Assembly (NCBI RefSeq): GCF_026013475.1
Contig: NZ_JAPDPH010000037.1
Coordinates: forward strand, 1-44,772
Reading direction: 5' to 3'
DNA: 44,772 nt
Source of the DNA: Micromonospora yasonensis
Lineage (GTDB): Bacteria; Actinomycetota; Actinomycetes; Mycobacteriales; Micromonosporaceae
The notes below the pieces were generated by a model that saw only the letters and a program-made list of their open reading frames with translations, did no database searches and was not told the DNA's origin. This document shows, piece after piece, positions 37,360 to 44,772 of the stretch; positions within the stretch are counted from its first letter, which is position 1, and every line of letters starts with the position of its first letter. The position numbers and the translations under genes were made by a program.

Positions 37360-39633
37360 ATGCACCGAAGACTCAGGCGTCGATGGCTCCACGCAACGGT
37401 AACCGCCATCGTGGTGCTCGCCTTGGGCGTGGCCGCTCGGCCATTGCCGGCGTTCGCCGCGAACGGGGACCTGGTTCAACAGACCAATTTCGCGCAGGCG
37501 TGCTCCAGCGGCATCGGCGTCGGTATCGCGTTCGACGGCAAGAACCTGTGGTACAGCTGCTACGCGTCCAGTCCGGACCTGTACAAAGCGGATCCGATCA
37601 CCGGGGCGGTGCTCGCCTCGTACACCGTCGCAGGCGGGCTGGGTGCGCTGGCCTGGGACGGCAATCGCAAGAAGATCTGGGCCGGCTGGGGCGGCGCGGG
37701 TGCCGACGGCGACGTGCGGCTGATCGACCCGGCGACCGGTGCCGGGGCGGTGATGTTCAACGCGCCCGATGCCGGCGCCATCGACGGGCTCGATGACGGG
37801 CTGGCGTACGACGCGCAGGACGACAGCCTGCTCATCAGCCCGGACACGTCCACGACCATCTTCCACTACTCCACCGCCGGCGCCAGCCTGGGCAGCTTCG
37901 GCTGGTCCGGCAGCGGCTGCTACAACAGCGGCCTGGCCATCGGCGGCCAGCTGCTGTTCCAGGGCTCCGACGGCTGCAACCACGTCTGGGTGGTGCAGCG
38001 CAGCACCCACGCCCCCGCGTTCGACTTCGCCACCGGTGCCGGCGGGGTACGCGACGAGGACCTGGAATGCGACAGCGTCACGTTCTCGCCGAAGACGGTG
38101 ATGTGGTCGGTGGAGGCGTACGAGCCGCGTCGGGCGATCGCGTTCGAGATCCCGCCGGGCTCCTGCGCCACCGGCGGTGGGGTGGACAGCGATGGCGACG
38201 GGCTGCTCGACGAGTGGGAGACGGGCGGGGTCACCATCGACCCCGACGGCGCCGGCCCGCTCCCGCCGCAGTTCATCGACCTGCCGGCGATGAGCGCGGA
38301 CAAGAACAAGCCGGACATCTTCCTGCAGATCGACTGGATGGCCGACGCCACCCACAACCAGAAGCTGAGCGCCGCCGCCCTCAAGACGGTCGTCGACGCG
38401 TTCGCGACCTCGCCGTACGTCAGCCCGACCGGATCGGTGGGCATCAACCTGCACATCGACGAGGGCTCGTCGAGCATCATGAACTACGCGACCAACGCGA
38501 CGTGGGGGTCGATGAGCAAGGCCAATCAGCTCGCCTACGTCGCCAACCTGGGCACCTCGGGCGGGGGCGGCTACGACTGGAGCGCGTTCCAGGCCCTCAA
38601 GGACGCCAACTTCACGTCGACCGGGCGTACGCCGATCTTCCATTATGTGATCGCCGCCCACAACTACGACTCGACCACCTCGTCGGGTATCTCCCGGGGC
38701 ATCGGCGCCTCCGACCTGATCGTCAGCCTTGGCTCGTTCACCGGAGGTACCGGCAGCGACAGCGAGCAGGCCGGCACGCTCATGCACGAGCTTGGCCACA
38801 ACCTCGGGCTGCACCACGGCGGCGGTGACGACACCAACTACAAGCCGAACTATCTCAGCATCATGAGCTACGGCTTCCAGATGAGCGGCGTCATCAAGGG
38901 CGGGGCCGCGGGGACTTTCGACTACTCCCGCTCCGCCCTGGGCAGCCTGAACGAGAACAGCCTGAACGAGCCCGCGGGGATCGGCGCCCCCGGTTACGGG
39001 ACCCGGCACTGGTGCCCGACCCCGGGAACCTACGTCGCGGTCAACAACGCCGGCGGCGCCATCGACTGGAACTGCAACGGCAATTCCACCGAGACCGGCG
39101 TGTCGTTCGACATCAACCACGACGGCGCCAACGGAACGCTCAACGGCTACAACGACTGGGCCAACCTGAAGCTCAAGGGCGGCGCGATCGGCCTGGCCGG
39201 GGTCACCCCCGACCTGCCCATGATCACCGACCACAACGAGACCATGACACCGGAGGAGGAGCAGAAGAGCCCACCGGCGTCGCGGTACACCTTCACCGGC
39301 TTCTTCTCCCCGGTCAACAACCCGCCCACTGTCAACATCGCGAAGGCCGGCAGCGCCATCCCGGTCAAGTTCAGCCTCGGCGGCAACCAGGGCCTGGACA
39401 TCTTCGCCGCCGGCTCACCCGCCTCCCAGCAGGTGACCTGCGACTCCGGCACGCCGGTCGACGACATCGAACAGACCGTCAACCCCGGGAATGCCACACT
39501 GACCTACGACCCGGCCACTGATCAGTACACGTACGTGTGGAAGACCGCCAAGTCGTGGGCGGGCACCTGCCGCCACCTGACCGTGACCGTCAACGACGGC
39601 ACCCAGCGCTCCGCCGACTTCAAGTTCAAGTAG
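37360..39633 (+). CDS. Secreted metzincin-type zinc metalloprotease with PxKF-like C-terminal domain
   Basis: A 757-residue secreted protein. Residues 1-35 are a signal peptide (basic RRLRRRWLH, hydrophobic AIVVLALGVAA, cleavage near AFAAN). Residues about 40-260 look like a beta-propeller or NHL-type repeat region (LVQQTNFAQACSSGIGVGIAFDG, NRKKIWAGWG). A calcium-type DSDGDGLLDEWE follows. The protease motif is HELGHNLGLHH (His476, Glu477, His480, His486) with Met-turn LSIMSYGF, the metzincin pattern. From about 675 on, the sequence (FTGFFSPVNN to the end, AIPVKFSLGGNQGLDI) looks like the PxKF domain of secreted actinobacterial proteins. The start follows GGAGGGG. Substrate unknown. It stands alone and is followed by a perfect terminator. 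Confidence 0.85.
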   Translation: MHRRLRRRWLHATVTAIVVLALGVAARPLPAFAANGDLVQQTNFAQACSSGIGVGIAFDGKNLWYSCYASSPDLYKADPITGAVLASYTVAGGLGALAWDGNRKKIWAGWGGAGADGDVRLIDPATGAGAVMFNAPDAGAIDGLDDGLAYDAQDDSLLISPDTSTTIFHYSTAGASLGSFGWSGSGCYNSGLAIGGQLLFQGSDGCNHVWVVQRSTHAPAFDFATGAGGVRDEDLECDSVTFSPKTVMWSVEAYEPRRAIAFEIPPGSCATGGGVDSDGDGLLDEWETGGVTIDPDGAGPLPPQFIDLPAMSADKNKPDIFLQIDWMADATHNQKLSAAALKTVVDAFATSPYVSPTGSVGINLHIDEGSSSIMNYATNATWGSMSKANQLAYVANLGTSGGGGYDWSAFQALKDANFTSTGRTPIFHYVIAAHNYDSTTSSGISRGIGASDLIVSLGSFTGGTGSDSEQAGTLMHELGHNLGLHHGGGDDTNYKPNYLSIMSYGFQMSGVIKGGAAGTFDYSRSALGSLNENSLNEPAGIGAPGYGTRHWCPTPGTYVAVNNAGGAIDWNCNGNSTETGVSFDINHDGANGTLNGYNDWANLKLKGGAIGLAGVTPDLPMITDHNETMTPEEEQKSPPASRYTFTGFFSPVNNPPTVNIAKAGSAIPVKFSLGGNQGLDIFAAGSPASQQVTCDSGTPVDDIEQTVNPGNATLTYDPATDQYTYVWKTAKSWAGTCRHLTVTVNDGTQRSADFKFK

Positions 39634-39641
39634 ACCAACCC

Positions 39642-39680
39642 GTCCTGGCAGGGGCCCACGCACGGTGCCCCTGCCAGGAC
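39642..39680 (+). terminator. Strong stem-loop terminator after the protease gene
   Basis: GTCCTGGCAGGGGC (39642-39655) pairs perfectly with GCCCCTGCCAGGAC (39667-39680), 14 bp with an 11-nt loop. It starts 9 bp past the protease stop and ends 18 bp before the lipoprotein gene. Confidence 0.8.
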
Positions 39681-39698
39681 ACCGAAGAGGCAGTCGAC

Positions 39699-40130
39699 AT
39701 GACCCGCGTACTGCTCCTGGCAGCCGCCGTACTCGTCGCCGCGGCCGCATGCGCATCAGGCACACCGCCGCCGAACACCGCCACGGAATCTCCCGCAGCG
39801 ACTCCACCGCCACCATCCAGCCCTGCCGGTATCACCTCGCAGGAGGCGGCCCGAATCGCGCCACTCGCGCCAGCACAGCTGACGGCCGTCACCGATGCCG
39901 CCACGATCCGCCTGGCCTGGCCGGGCACCGGCGAAGACATCGCGTATTACCAATGCTTACGGCGCACCCCGGGCGGCCAATGGCTGCCGGTCGGACGAAC
40001 CCCACCCGCGCAACACACCTACGTCGACCGCAACCCGGGCACCGGCACCCACGTCTACGGCGTGCAAGCCGTCAACCTGTCCGGCCTCGCCAGCCCGATC
40101 ACCGAAAGCCGGCCCGTCACGATCCGCTGA
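39699..40130 (+). CDS. Small lipoprotein with fibronectin type III-like domain
   Basis: A 143-residue lipoprotein. The signal LLLAAAVLVAAAACASG puts the acylated Cys at about residue 18. A Pro/Thr linker (TPPPNTATESPAAT) leads to a beta domain resembling Fn3: LTAVTDAATIRLAWPG, then YYQCLRRTPGGQWLPV, and THVYGVQAVNLSGLASP. It probably sits on the outer membrane surface with an adhesive or protein-binding domain. The ATG has GAAGAGG upstream. No partner is known; a perfect terminator separates it from the protease gene, so it has its own promoter. Confidence 0.78.
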   Translation: MTRVLLLAAAVLVAAAACASGTPPPNTATESPAATPPPPSSPAGITSQEAARIAPLAPAQLTAVTDAATIRLAWPGTGEDIAYYQCLRRTPGGQWLPVGRTPPAQHTYVDRNPGTGTHVYGVQAVNLSGLASPITESRPVTIR

Positions 40131-40266
40131 CCTCGTCACCATACCCTCAGCCGCCCAGGTGAATCCGGAGGAAAAATTCACGGCTGGCCCCCGCTCCCTT
40201 GGTGGGTTGCCGCCCAGCGGTGGCCCACCATCGGAACCGTCACGCTCCCAACACCGTCCTACCAGC

Positions 40267-40686
40267 ATGCGCCGCCAACTACTCGCGCTGACCGTCGCCC
40301 TGACAGCGATCACGCCGATCGGCTGCGCGCCGGGCGGCTCGTCCGGGACGTCCTCGCCGACCGGCGCGGCGTCGACCGGCTCCGGCATCGAGGGGCGCAC
40401 CATGGTCGATGGCGGCTGCCCCGTGATCAGGGACAACTCCCCGTGCCCGGACCGGCCCATGCCGGCGCGACTGGCCGTGACCCGACCCGGCTCGAACGTT
40501 CCCGTCGCCACCGCCACCAGCGACCCCGACGGTCGGTTCCGCCTCCCACTGCCACCCGGCGACTACGTCCTGCACCCCAGCAACGTCACCGGCGGCCTCC
40601 ACCCCGCCGCCGCCCCGATCGGCGTCCGGGTCACCCCCGGCACCTACACGACGATCACGGTGCCGTTCGACTCCGGCATCAGGTAG
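40267..40686 (+). CDS. Small lipoprotein with carboxypeptidase-regulatory-like domain
   Basis: A 139-residue lipoprotein. The signal ALTVALTAITPIGCAPGG gives acylated Cys near residue 20, followed by a Ser/Gly/Thr linker. The remaining beta-sandwich reads SGIEGRTMVDGGCPV, then VPVATATSDPDGRFRLPLPPGDYVLHP, and PGTYTTITVPFDS, the pattern of a carboxypeptidase-regulatory-like (transthyretin-fold) domain. The cysteine pair in GGCPVIRDNSPCPD could form a disulfide. No enzyme signature is present. It lies 137 bp after the previous lipoprotein, and a DNA-binding regulator follows. Confidence 0.78.
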   Translation: MRRQLLALTVALTAITPIGCAPGGSSGTSSPTGAASTGSGIEGRTMVDGGCPVIRDNSPCPDRPMPARLAVTRPGSNVPVATATSDPDGRFRLPLPPGDYVLHPSNVTGGLHPAAAPIGVRVTPGTYTTITVPFDSGIR

Positions 40687-40760
40687 CGGCGAACAGACGT
40701 CGCCCGAGCGCCGATGCCGGACACGGCAGGGTTACCGCCGGCAGACGCGCGCGGTTTGAA

Positions 40761-40786
40761 GTGCACTCCCGGTGCAGTATGGTGCA
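40761..40786. promoter_or_regulatory. Triple GTGCA direct repeat before the XRE-cupin gene
   Basis: GTGCA occurs at 40761, 40772 and 40782, at 11- and 10-bp spacing, one helical turn each. It ends 4 bp before the ATG of an XRE-type regulator, so it is a likely autoregulatory operator placed over the translation start. Confidence 0.5.
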
Positions 40787-40789
40787 CCC

Positions 40790-41395
40790 ATGGATGAGAG
40801 CACCGCCGCCCTGGCATTGGCGATCGGCGTGCGGGTCAGGCAGGAGCGGCAGTCGCGGCGCTGGACGCTGGATCAACTGGCGGAGGCCGCCGGGGTGAGT
40901 CGCCGGATGGTGGTCAACGTCGAGCAGGGTGCCGCGAACCCGAGCGTGGGGACTCTGCTGAGGATCAGCGACGCGCTCGGCGTCGGGTTGCCGGCGTTGG
41001 TCGAGCCACCGCACCCCAAGCCGGTGAAGGTCACCCGCCAGGGTGATGGCGCCGTCCTGTGGAGCGGCGAGTCCGGTGGACGTGGGGTGTTGGTGGCCGG
41101 CACCGAACCACCGGATGTGGTCGAACTGTGGGACTGGACCCTGGGTCCTGGAGACCGTCACGTGAGCGACGCCCACACGCCGGGCACCAGGGAACTCGTG
41201 CAGGTCCAGCAGGGCACGATCACGGTCGAGATCGCCGACCGGTCGGTCACCCTCGATACCGGCGACGCGGTCGCGTTCCCCGGCGACGTGCCGCACTCGT
41301 ACGCCAATCCGGGCACCCAGCCAGCGCGGTTCTGCCTGGCCGTCTTCGAACCGGGCGTCGGGTCGAGGTCCCGGTCGGAGGTTGTCGGTGGCTGA
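40790..41395 (+). CDS. XRE-cupin transcriptional regulator
   Basis: A 201-residue regulator. The helix-turn-helix is at residues about 14-68 (VRVRQERQSRRWTLDQLAEAAGVSRRMVVNVEQG, NPSVGTLLRISDALGV). A cupin domain follows (ELVQVQQGTITVEIADRSVTLDTGDAVAFPGDVPHSYAN), probably binding a small effector. Such proteins regulate amino acid, polyamine or peptidoglycan-related genes. The ATG at 40790 was chosen; the earlier in-frame start at 40772 lies within the repeated operator. It is first of four overlapping or close genes and probably represses them. Confidence 0.88.
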   Translation: MDESTAALALAIGVRVRQERQSRRWTLDQLAEAAGVSRRMVVNVEQGAANPSVGTLLRISDALGVGLPALVEPPHPKPVKVTRQGDGAVLWSGESGGRGVLVAGTEPPDVVELWDWTLGPGDRHVSDAHTPGTRELVQVQQGTITVEIADRSVTLDTGDAVAFPGDVPHSYANPGTQPARFCLAVFEPGVGSRSRSEVVGG

Positions 41396-42128
41396 CCTCG
41401 ACATGCTCCAGGAGTTCCTCGCCGGCGGCCAGGTCGACGCCGCAGTGTTCGGGCTGCGGCCCGACTACCGCGCCATGCTGCTGGCCGTCGACGGGCTCCG
41501 CCCGGGCCCGAGCGACCAGGCGACCGAAGCGATGCTCCAGACGGCGGAGGCCACGGCCCGCGAGGCGCTGCGCGACCGGCCGGTGGAGCAACTCCCCCAC
41601 GTGGCAGCCTGGCGCGAGGCGTACCGGGCGTTCGGCGCCAAGCCGCAACGCACGCGCAACAGCCTGGAAGCGCTCCTGCGTCGCACGGCGTCCGGGCTGC
41701 CCCGGGTGAACCGGCTCACCGACCTCTACAACGCCGTCTCGGTGCTGCACCAGATCCCCCTCGGCGGAGAGGACCTCACCCGCTACACCGGCGCGCCGCG
41801 GCTGGTCCGCGCCACCGGCACGGAGCCCTTCGACACCGCGGCCGACGGCATCACGATGATCGAGCACCCCGAGCCTGGTGAGGTGGTGTGGTGCGACGAC
41901 GTCGGCGTGACCTGCCGACGCTGGAACTGGCGCCAGGCACGCCGCACCCAACTACGCGAGGACACCACCACAGCCCTATTCATCCTCGACGCGCTCGACC
42001 CGATCACCGACGAGGCACTGACGGCAGCCGCCGACGACCTGATCGCCCACCTGACTCGGCTCGGACCCGACGTCCGAGCAGTCCCCCGCCTGATCACCGC
42101 GGAGACCGCATCCGCCGAAGGAGCCTGA
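41388..42128 (+). CDS. B3/4-domain protein (phenylalanyl-tRNA synthetase beta-like editing domain)
   Basis: A 246-residue protein with a B3/4 tRNA-binding/editing fold: LPHVAAWREAYRAFGAKPQRTRNSLEALLRR, LTDLYNAVSVLHQIPLGGEDL and GEVVWCDDVGVTCRRWNWRQARRTQL. Stand-alone B3/4 proteins may hydrolyse mischarged aminoacyl-tRNAs, but their targets are mostly unknown. It begins at GTG 41388, overlapping the upstream gene by 8 bp, and is followed by the PaiB-like gene 1 bp later. Gene order with an XRE-cupin protein suggests control by an amino-acid-related signal. Confidence 0.85.
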   Translation: MADLDMLQEFLAGGQVDAAVFGLRPDYRAMLLAVDGLRPGPSDQATEAMLQTAEATAREALRDRPVEQLPHVAAWREAYRAFGAKPQRTRNSLEALLRRTASGLPRVNRLTDLYNAVSVLHQIPLGGEDLTRYTGAPRLVRATGTEPFDTAADGITMIEHPEPGEVVWCDDVGVTCRRWNWRQARRTQLREDTTTALFILDALDPITDEALTAAADDLIAHLTRLGPDVRAVPRLITAETASAEGA

Positions 42129-42129
42129 C

Positions 42130-42795
42130 ATGCTCGTCCACCCGTGGGACGCCGCGCTCGACCGCGCCGAGTGGCAGGACTGGCTGGCATCCACCGAGCG
42201 GTTCGGCATGCTCGCGGTCAACAACCTCGAACCGGCCCAGGCCCCGCTGGTGCTGCCCACCCACTTCACCGTCGCCGGCGAGGAACTGCTCATCCACCTG
42301 GCCCGACCGAACCCGGTCTGGCCGCACCTGGAGGCGGCCCCCGAGGTACGGCTGGTCGTGATCGGCGACTACTCCTACATCCCGACGTACTGGCGGGCCA
42401 AGGCCGGCGGGCCCGACGAGGACGGCGTGCCGACCAGCTACTACACCACGGTGCAGTTCGTGTGCCGACCCACCGTGGTCGACGACCCCCAGGGCAAGGC
42501 GGAGATCCTCGCGGCCCAACTCGCCGACTTCCAACCCGAAGGCCGCCACGCCCCCGTGGCCGTCGACGCAGAGCCGTACGGGCGGATGCTGCCCGGCATC
42601 CGGGGCGTCCGGCTGACCGTGCTGCGGGTCGACGCCAAGTTCAAGTACGACGACCACAAACCCGTCGAGCACCGGGAACGCGTCATCGGCCACCTCGAAC
42701 AACGCGGCCACGGGCTCGACACCGGGGCCGCGACACAGCAACGGCGGCGCCTCGCCGCGGTCGGTGACTGGCAGACCCACCGGGACCGGCCATGA
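42130..42795 (+). CDS. PaiB-type FMN-binding negative transcriptional regulator
   Basis: A 221-residue flavin-reductase-fold protein of the PaiB family. Landmarks are FGMLAVNNLEPAQAPLVLPTHF, LIHLARPNPVW, VRLVVIGDYSYIPTYWR and TSYYTTVQFVCRPTVVDD. The C-terminus (GIRGVRLTVLRVDAKFKYDDHKP) is also typical. PaiB members bind FMN; some have been called sporulation or protease-synthesis regulators. It is third in the XRE-cupin unit, 1 bp after the B3/4 gene. Role here is unknown, perhaps polyamine- or amino-acid-linked. Confidence 0.88.
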   Translation: MLVHPWDAALDRAEWQDWLASTERFGMLAVNNLEPAQAPLVLPTHFTVAGEELLIHLARPNPVWPHLEAAPEVRLVVIGDYSYIPTYWRAKAGGPDEDGVPTSYYTTVQFVCRPTVVDDPQGKAEILAAQLADFQPEGRHAPVAVDAEPYGRMLPGIRGVRLTVLRVDAKFKYDDHKPVEHRERVIGHLEQRGHGLDTGAATQQRRRLAAVGDWQTHRDRP

Positions 42796-42826
42796 CCGTG
42801 ACGTACTGAATGGGGACGGCAAAGCT

Positions 42827-44032
42827 ATGAGGGAACAAGGCAGCTGCGGCCAGGCCCCGGCGCGCGAGGGGGCCCGAGCCCACCCACAAACTTTGATCAT
42901 CCAGGAAGGCCGCCCTGACCATCGTCCGGGCCAGCCGTTGAATGTGCCGGTCATCCTCGCATCCAACTTTCGGGCCGGACCGCCGAGCATCGAGGGATCA
43001 GGTCGTGAGTACTCGAGGGACGACGGCACTCCCGCATGGGAGGCGTTGGAAGACATCGTGGGCCGCTTGGAGGATGGGTCCGCCGTCCTCTTCTCCTCCG
43101 GCATGGCCGCCATCGCGGCGGTCCTCGATCTGCTGCCCCTAGGAGCAACGGTCGTCACGCCCGTGGACTGCTACTCAGGCGTGAGGGCACTGCTGTCGGA
43201 CGGTGACGCCATCGGGCGCTGGAAGCTGCGGACGGTCGACATGACACGGCCGGACACGGTGAAGGACATGCTGTCCGAAGCCGACCTGCTGTGGCTCGAG
43301 ACGCCCAGCAACCCACTGTTGGACCTGGTCGATATCCGTGACCTCGCTACGGCGGCCCGTGGACTTGGTGTGGCCGTCGCCGTCGACAACACGTTCGCTA
43401 CCCCGCTGCTACAGAACCCGCTGGCGCTCGGTGCTGACTTCGTGGTGCACAGCGCGACCAAGTTCATCGGCGGCCATTCTGACCTGCTGCTCGGCATCGC
43501 CGTCTGCAAGGAACCCGCGCAACGTGAACTCCTGATCCGCCGACGCGAGGTCGCCGGAGCGACCCCCGGCGCACTCGAATGTTTCCTCGCGCTGCGCGGG
43601 ATCCGCACCATGAGCGTGCGGCTGGTCCAGTCACAAGACAACGCCGCCGAGCTCGCCCGTCGGCTCTCCGAACATCCGGCCGTTGCCCGGGTCCGCTACC
43701 CGGGCTTGCCCACACACCCCGGTCACGACATTGCGGCAGCGCAGATGAACGGCTTCGGAGGAGTGTTGAGCTTCGAACTGGCGGAAGCTGCCACCGCCGA
43801 TGCCGTCTGCGCCGCAGTCCGCATCATTCATTCGGCGACCAGCCTCGGTGGGGTGGAAAGCACCATCGAGCGACGTGCCAAGCTGCCCGGCCAGGAGCAC
43901 GTACCGCCCGGGCTGCTGCGGCTCAGTGTCGGTTGCGAACACATAGAAGACCTGTGGCGCGATCTTCTCGAAGCCCTCCCAGCCGCGAACATCGCCACCG
44001 CCGGCGAGCACAACATCGCGCTGCGGGCTTGA
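42827..44032 (+). CDS. Cystathionine gamma-synthase/lyase-like PLP enzyme
   Basis: A 401-residue member of the Cys/Met-metabolism PLP family. The PLP lysine is Lys212 in FVVHSATKFIGGHSDLLLG. Other conserved parts are FSSGMAAIAAVLDLL, LLWLETPSNPLLDLVDI, AVDNTFATPLLQNPL and ATSLGGVESTIERR, with RLSVGCEHIEDLWRDL at the end. Family members make or cleave cystathionine or act as methionine gamma-lyase or O-acylhomoserine sulfhydrylase. The N-terminal about 30 residues are unusual and may be extra. The ATG at 42827 has GGGGA about 10 bases upstream. It follows the PaiB-like gene by 31 bp. Which reaction it catalyses cannot be told. Confidence 0.88.
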   Translation: MREQGSCGQAPAREGARAHPQTLIIQEGRPDHRPGQPLNVPVILASNFRAGPPSIEGSGREYSRDDGTPAWEALEDIVGRLEDGSAVLFSSGMAAIAAVLDLLPLGATVVTPVDCYSGVRALLSDGDAIGRWKLRTVDMTRPDTVKDMLSEADLLWLETPSNPLLDLVDIRDLATAARGLGVAVAVDNTFATPLLQNPLALGADFVVHSATKFIGGHSDLLLGIAVCKEPAQRELLIRRREVAGATPGALECFLALRGIRTMSVRLVQSQDNAAELARRLSEHPAVARVRYPGLPTHPGHDIAAAQMNGFGGVLSFELAEAATADAVCAAVRIIHSATSLGGVESTIERRAKLPGQEHVPPGLLRLSVGCEHIEDLWRDLLEALPAANIATAGEHNIALRA

Positions 44033-44472
44033 AGGGCTGTGCCAGCGACGCGTATGCCCGGGTTTCACGACCAGGGCCATCCGGGTCGATAGGGGCGACG
44101 GGGTCGGTGGGCGGGATCGCTGGGAGCACCTCCACAGGCCGCTGCTATCCGCGGCGGCTCAGCCGCCCGGCCAAACTCTCGGAAACGATCACCTCGAATG
44201 AAGCCGGACGAGCATCCCATTCACCAGCCGTCTTTCGGGATTCGCAGCGATCTTTTTGTCTTGCTACGCTGAGTGCCCGCGCGTGTCGTCTTGGTGCGAC
44301 CGGTGGGCGCCGTGATGCGGGCCCAGCCTTGCGTACTCAGCCTTGGTTGACCGCCGGGTGGCACGCGGCGAGAACGCCACGAAACATTCCCGACGGTAAG
44401 TGGTCTGACCTCCGTCAGGATGCCCTACACTATCGCACAGTACGTCTGCGTGTAACGGTGGATAAGGATATC
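44033..44472. other. Intergenic region with a terminator-like stem and a GntR operator
   Basis: This 440-bp stretch contains no convincing gene. GGCGG/CCGCC (44153-44167) can form a short stem. A FadR-type operator and -10-like TACACT (44426-44431) lie at its right end, next to the GntR gene. Confidence 0.55.
44401..44411 (+). promoter_or_regulatory. Near-consensus FadR/GntR operator over the promoter
   Basis: TGGTCTGACCT differs by one base from the FadR-subfamily consensus TGGTCTGACCA. TCTGAC may also act as the -35, with TACACT 16 bp later as -10. Placement 62 bp before the GntR start predicts autoregulation. Confidence 0.65.
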
Positions 44473-44772
44473 ATGACGAACATGGACAAAGGGGTGCAGA
44501 GTGGTGCCGGGGGGCCCGCTTGGCACGCCGTCGGACAGGGAGGCCTGAACTCGCGGATCCGCGGCGAGATTCTTCGGGTGCTCAAGGAGCGGCGCCTGAA
44601 GCCCGGTGACCAGCTTCCCCCCGAGCGTGAACTCGCCGCCGCCCTCCGCGTGAGTCGGCCGTCGGTACGCGAAGCGGTGCGGTCCCTCGAGGCCGAAGGC
44701 GCGCTCGTCGTCAAACATGGTCAGGGTGTCTTCGTCGCCGAGCCGGCATCGCGGCGCCAGATCAGGGCGGCC
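44473..44772 (+). CDS. GntR-family (FadR-type) regulator, 3' end cut by window
   Basis: The first 100 codons of a FadR-type regulator, open to the end of the window. The winged helix-turn-helix is clear: NSRIRGEILRVLKERRLKPG, then LPPERELAAALRVSRPSVRE, and AVRSLEAEGALVVKHGQGVFV. The C-terminal effector domain lies beyond base 44772. The ATG at 44473 has AAGGA upstream. A near-perfect FadR operator precedes it. Its targets are probably the genes to the right of this window, which I cannot see. Confidence 0.88.
   Translation, partial: MTNMDKGVQSGAGGPAWHAVGQGGLNSRIRGEILRVLKERRLKPGDQLPPERELAAALRVSRPSVREAVRSLEAEGALVVKHGQGVFVAEPASRRQIRAA

Noticed and set aside
37249..39234. Minus-strand 661-codon frame over the protease gene
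   Set aside because: Antisense to a protease with a signal peptide and zinc motif; composition is typical of a GC-rich shadow.

Overview
The window is high-GC actinobacterial DNA. Frequent GTG and TTG starts, overlapping gene ends, GntR/FadR, LacI, ArsR and MerR regulators and Streptomyces/Micromonospora-style gene content suggest a filamentous actinomycete, plausibly Micromonosporaceae. That placement is by eye, not by search. No rRNA, tRNA or CRISPR array was seen.

Region 1 (1-9.2 kb) is an aromatic-acid catabolic cluster. A four-gene minus-strand unit carries a phthalate 4,5-dioxygenase-like Rieske oxygenase, an unknown 170-aa protein, a PanB-like aldolase and a Cys-nucleophile alpha/beta hydrolase. 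It converges on a plus-strand pair (4,5-dihydroxyphthalate-decarboxylase-like protein and an RpiB-family protein). A minus-strand trio diverges from that pair: zinc alcohol dehydrogenase, LigK-like aldolase and LigJ-like 4-oxalomesaconate hydratase, the last cut by the window edge. A FadR-type GntR regulator is divergent to the oxygenase, and FadR-like operator sequences lie in both divergent gaps. The set resembles phthalate to protocatechuate 4,5-cleavage, but no ring-cleavage dioxygenase or Rieske reductase is in view.

Region 2 (9.5-18.7 kb) is a glycan-use locus: GH39-like glycosidase, secreted glucoamylase-like enzyme, an ABC sugar importer (lipoprotein plus two permeases) and a LacI repressor. 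GTAACCGGTTAC-type operators precede the GH39 gene and the divergent GH35 gene. The GH35 gene is broken by an out-of-frame internal deletion.

Region 3 (18.7-26.9 kb) is a compact complex-I-like operon, nuoA-X-H-J-K-L-M-N. X is a single protein that looks like a degenerate NuoB joined to a degenerate NuoD through a His/Met-rich linker. There are no nuoC, E, F, G or I genes, and NuoJ has a strikingly Met-rich membrane segment. This is the most unusual system in the window.

Region 4 (27.2-37.1 kb) is a mosaic: a small membrane protein, an IS630 element, a KmtR-like ArsR regulator, a CapA-type protein, an internally deleted IS605/TnpB element, a YtcJ-type amidohydrolase, another ArsR regulator, a glyoxalase-like protein, a small mer-like operon (Cys-Cys protein, MerR, MerT-like, YnfA-like) and a cmtR-CDF-DUF3703 operon. 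Two genes start within 10 bp of a mobile-element end.

Region 5 (37.3-44.8 kb) has a large secreted metzincin with a C-terminal PxKF-like domain, two small lipoproteins, a four-gene run (XRE-cupin regulator, B3/4-domain protein, PaiB-like FMN-binding protein, cystathionine gamma-lyase/synthase-like PLP enzyme) and the start of a second FadR-type regulator with a near-consensus operator over its likely promoter.
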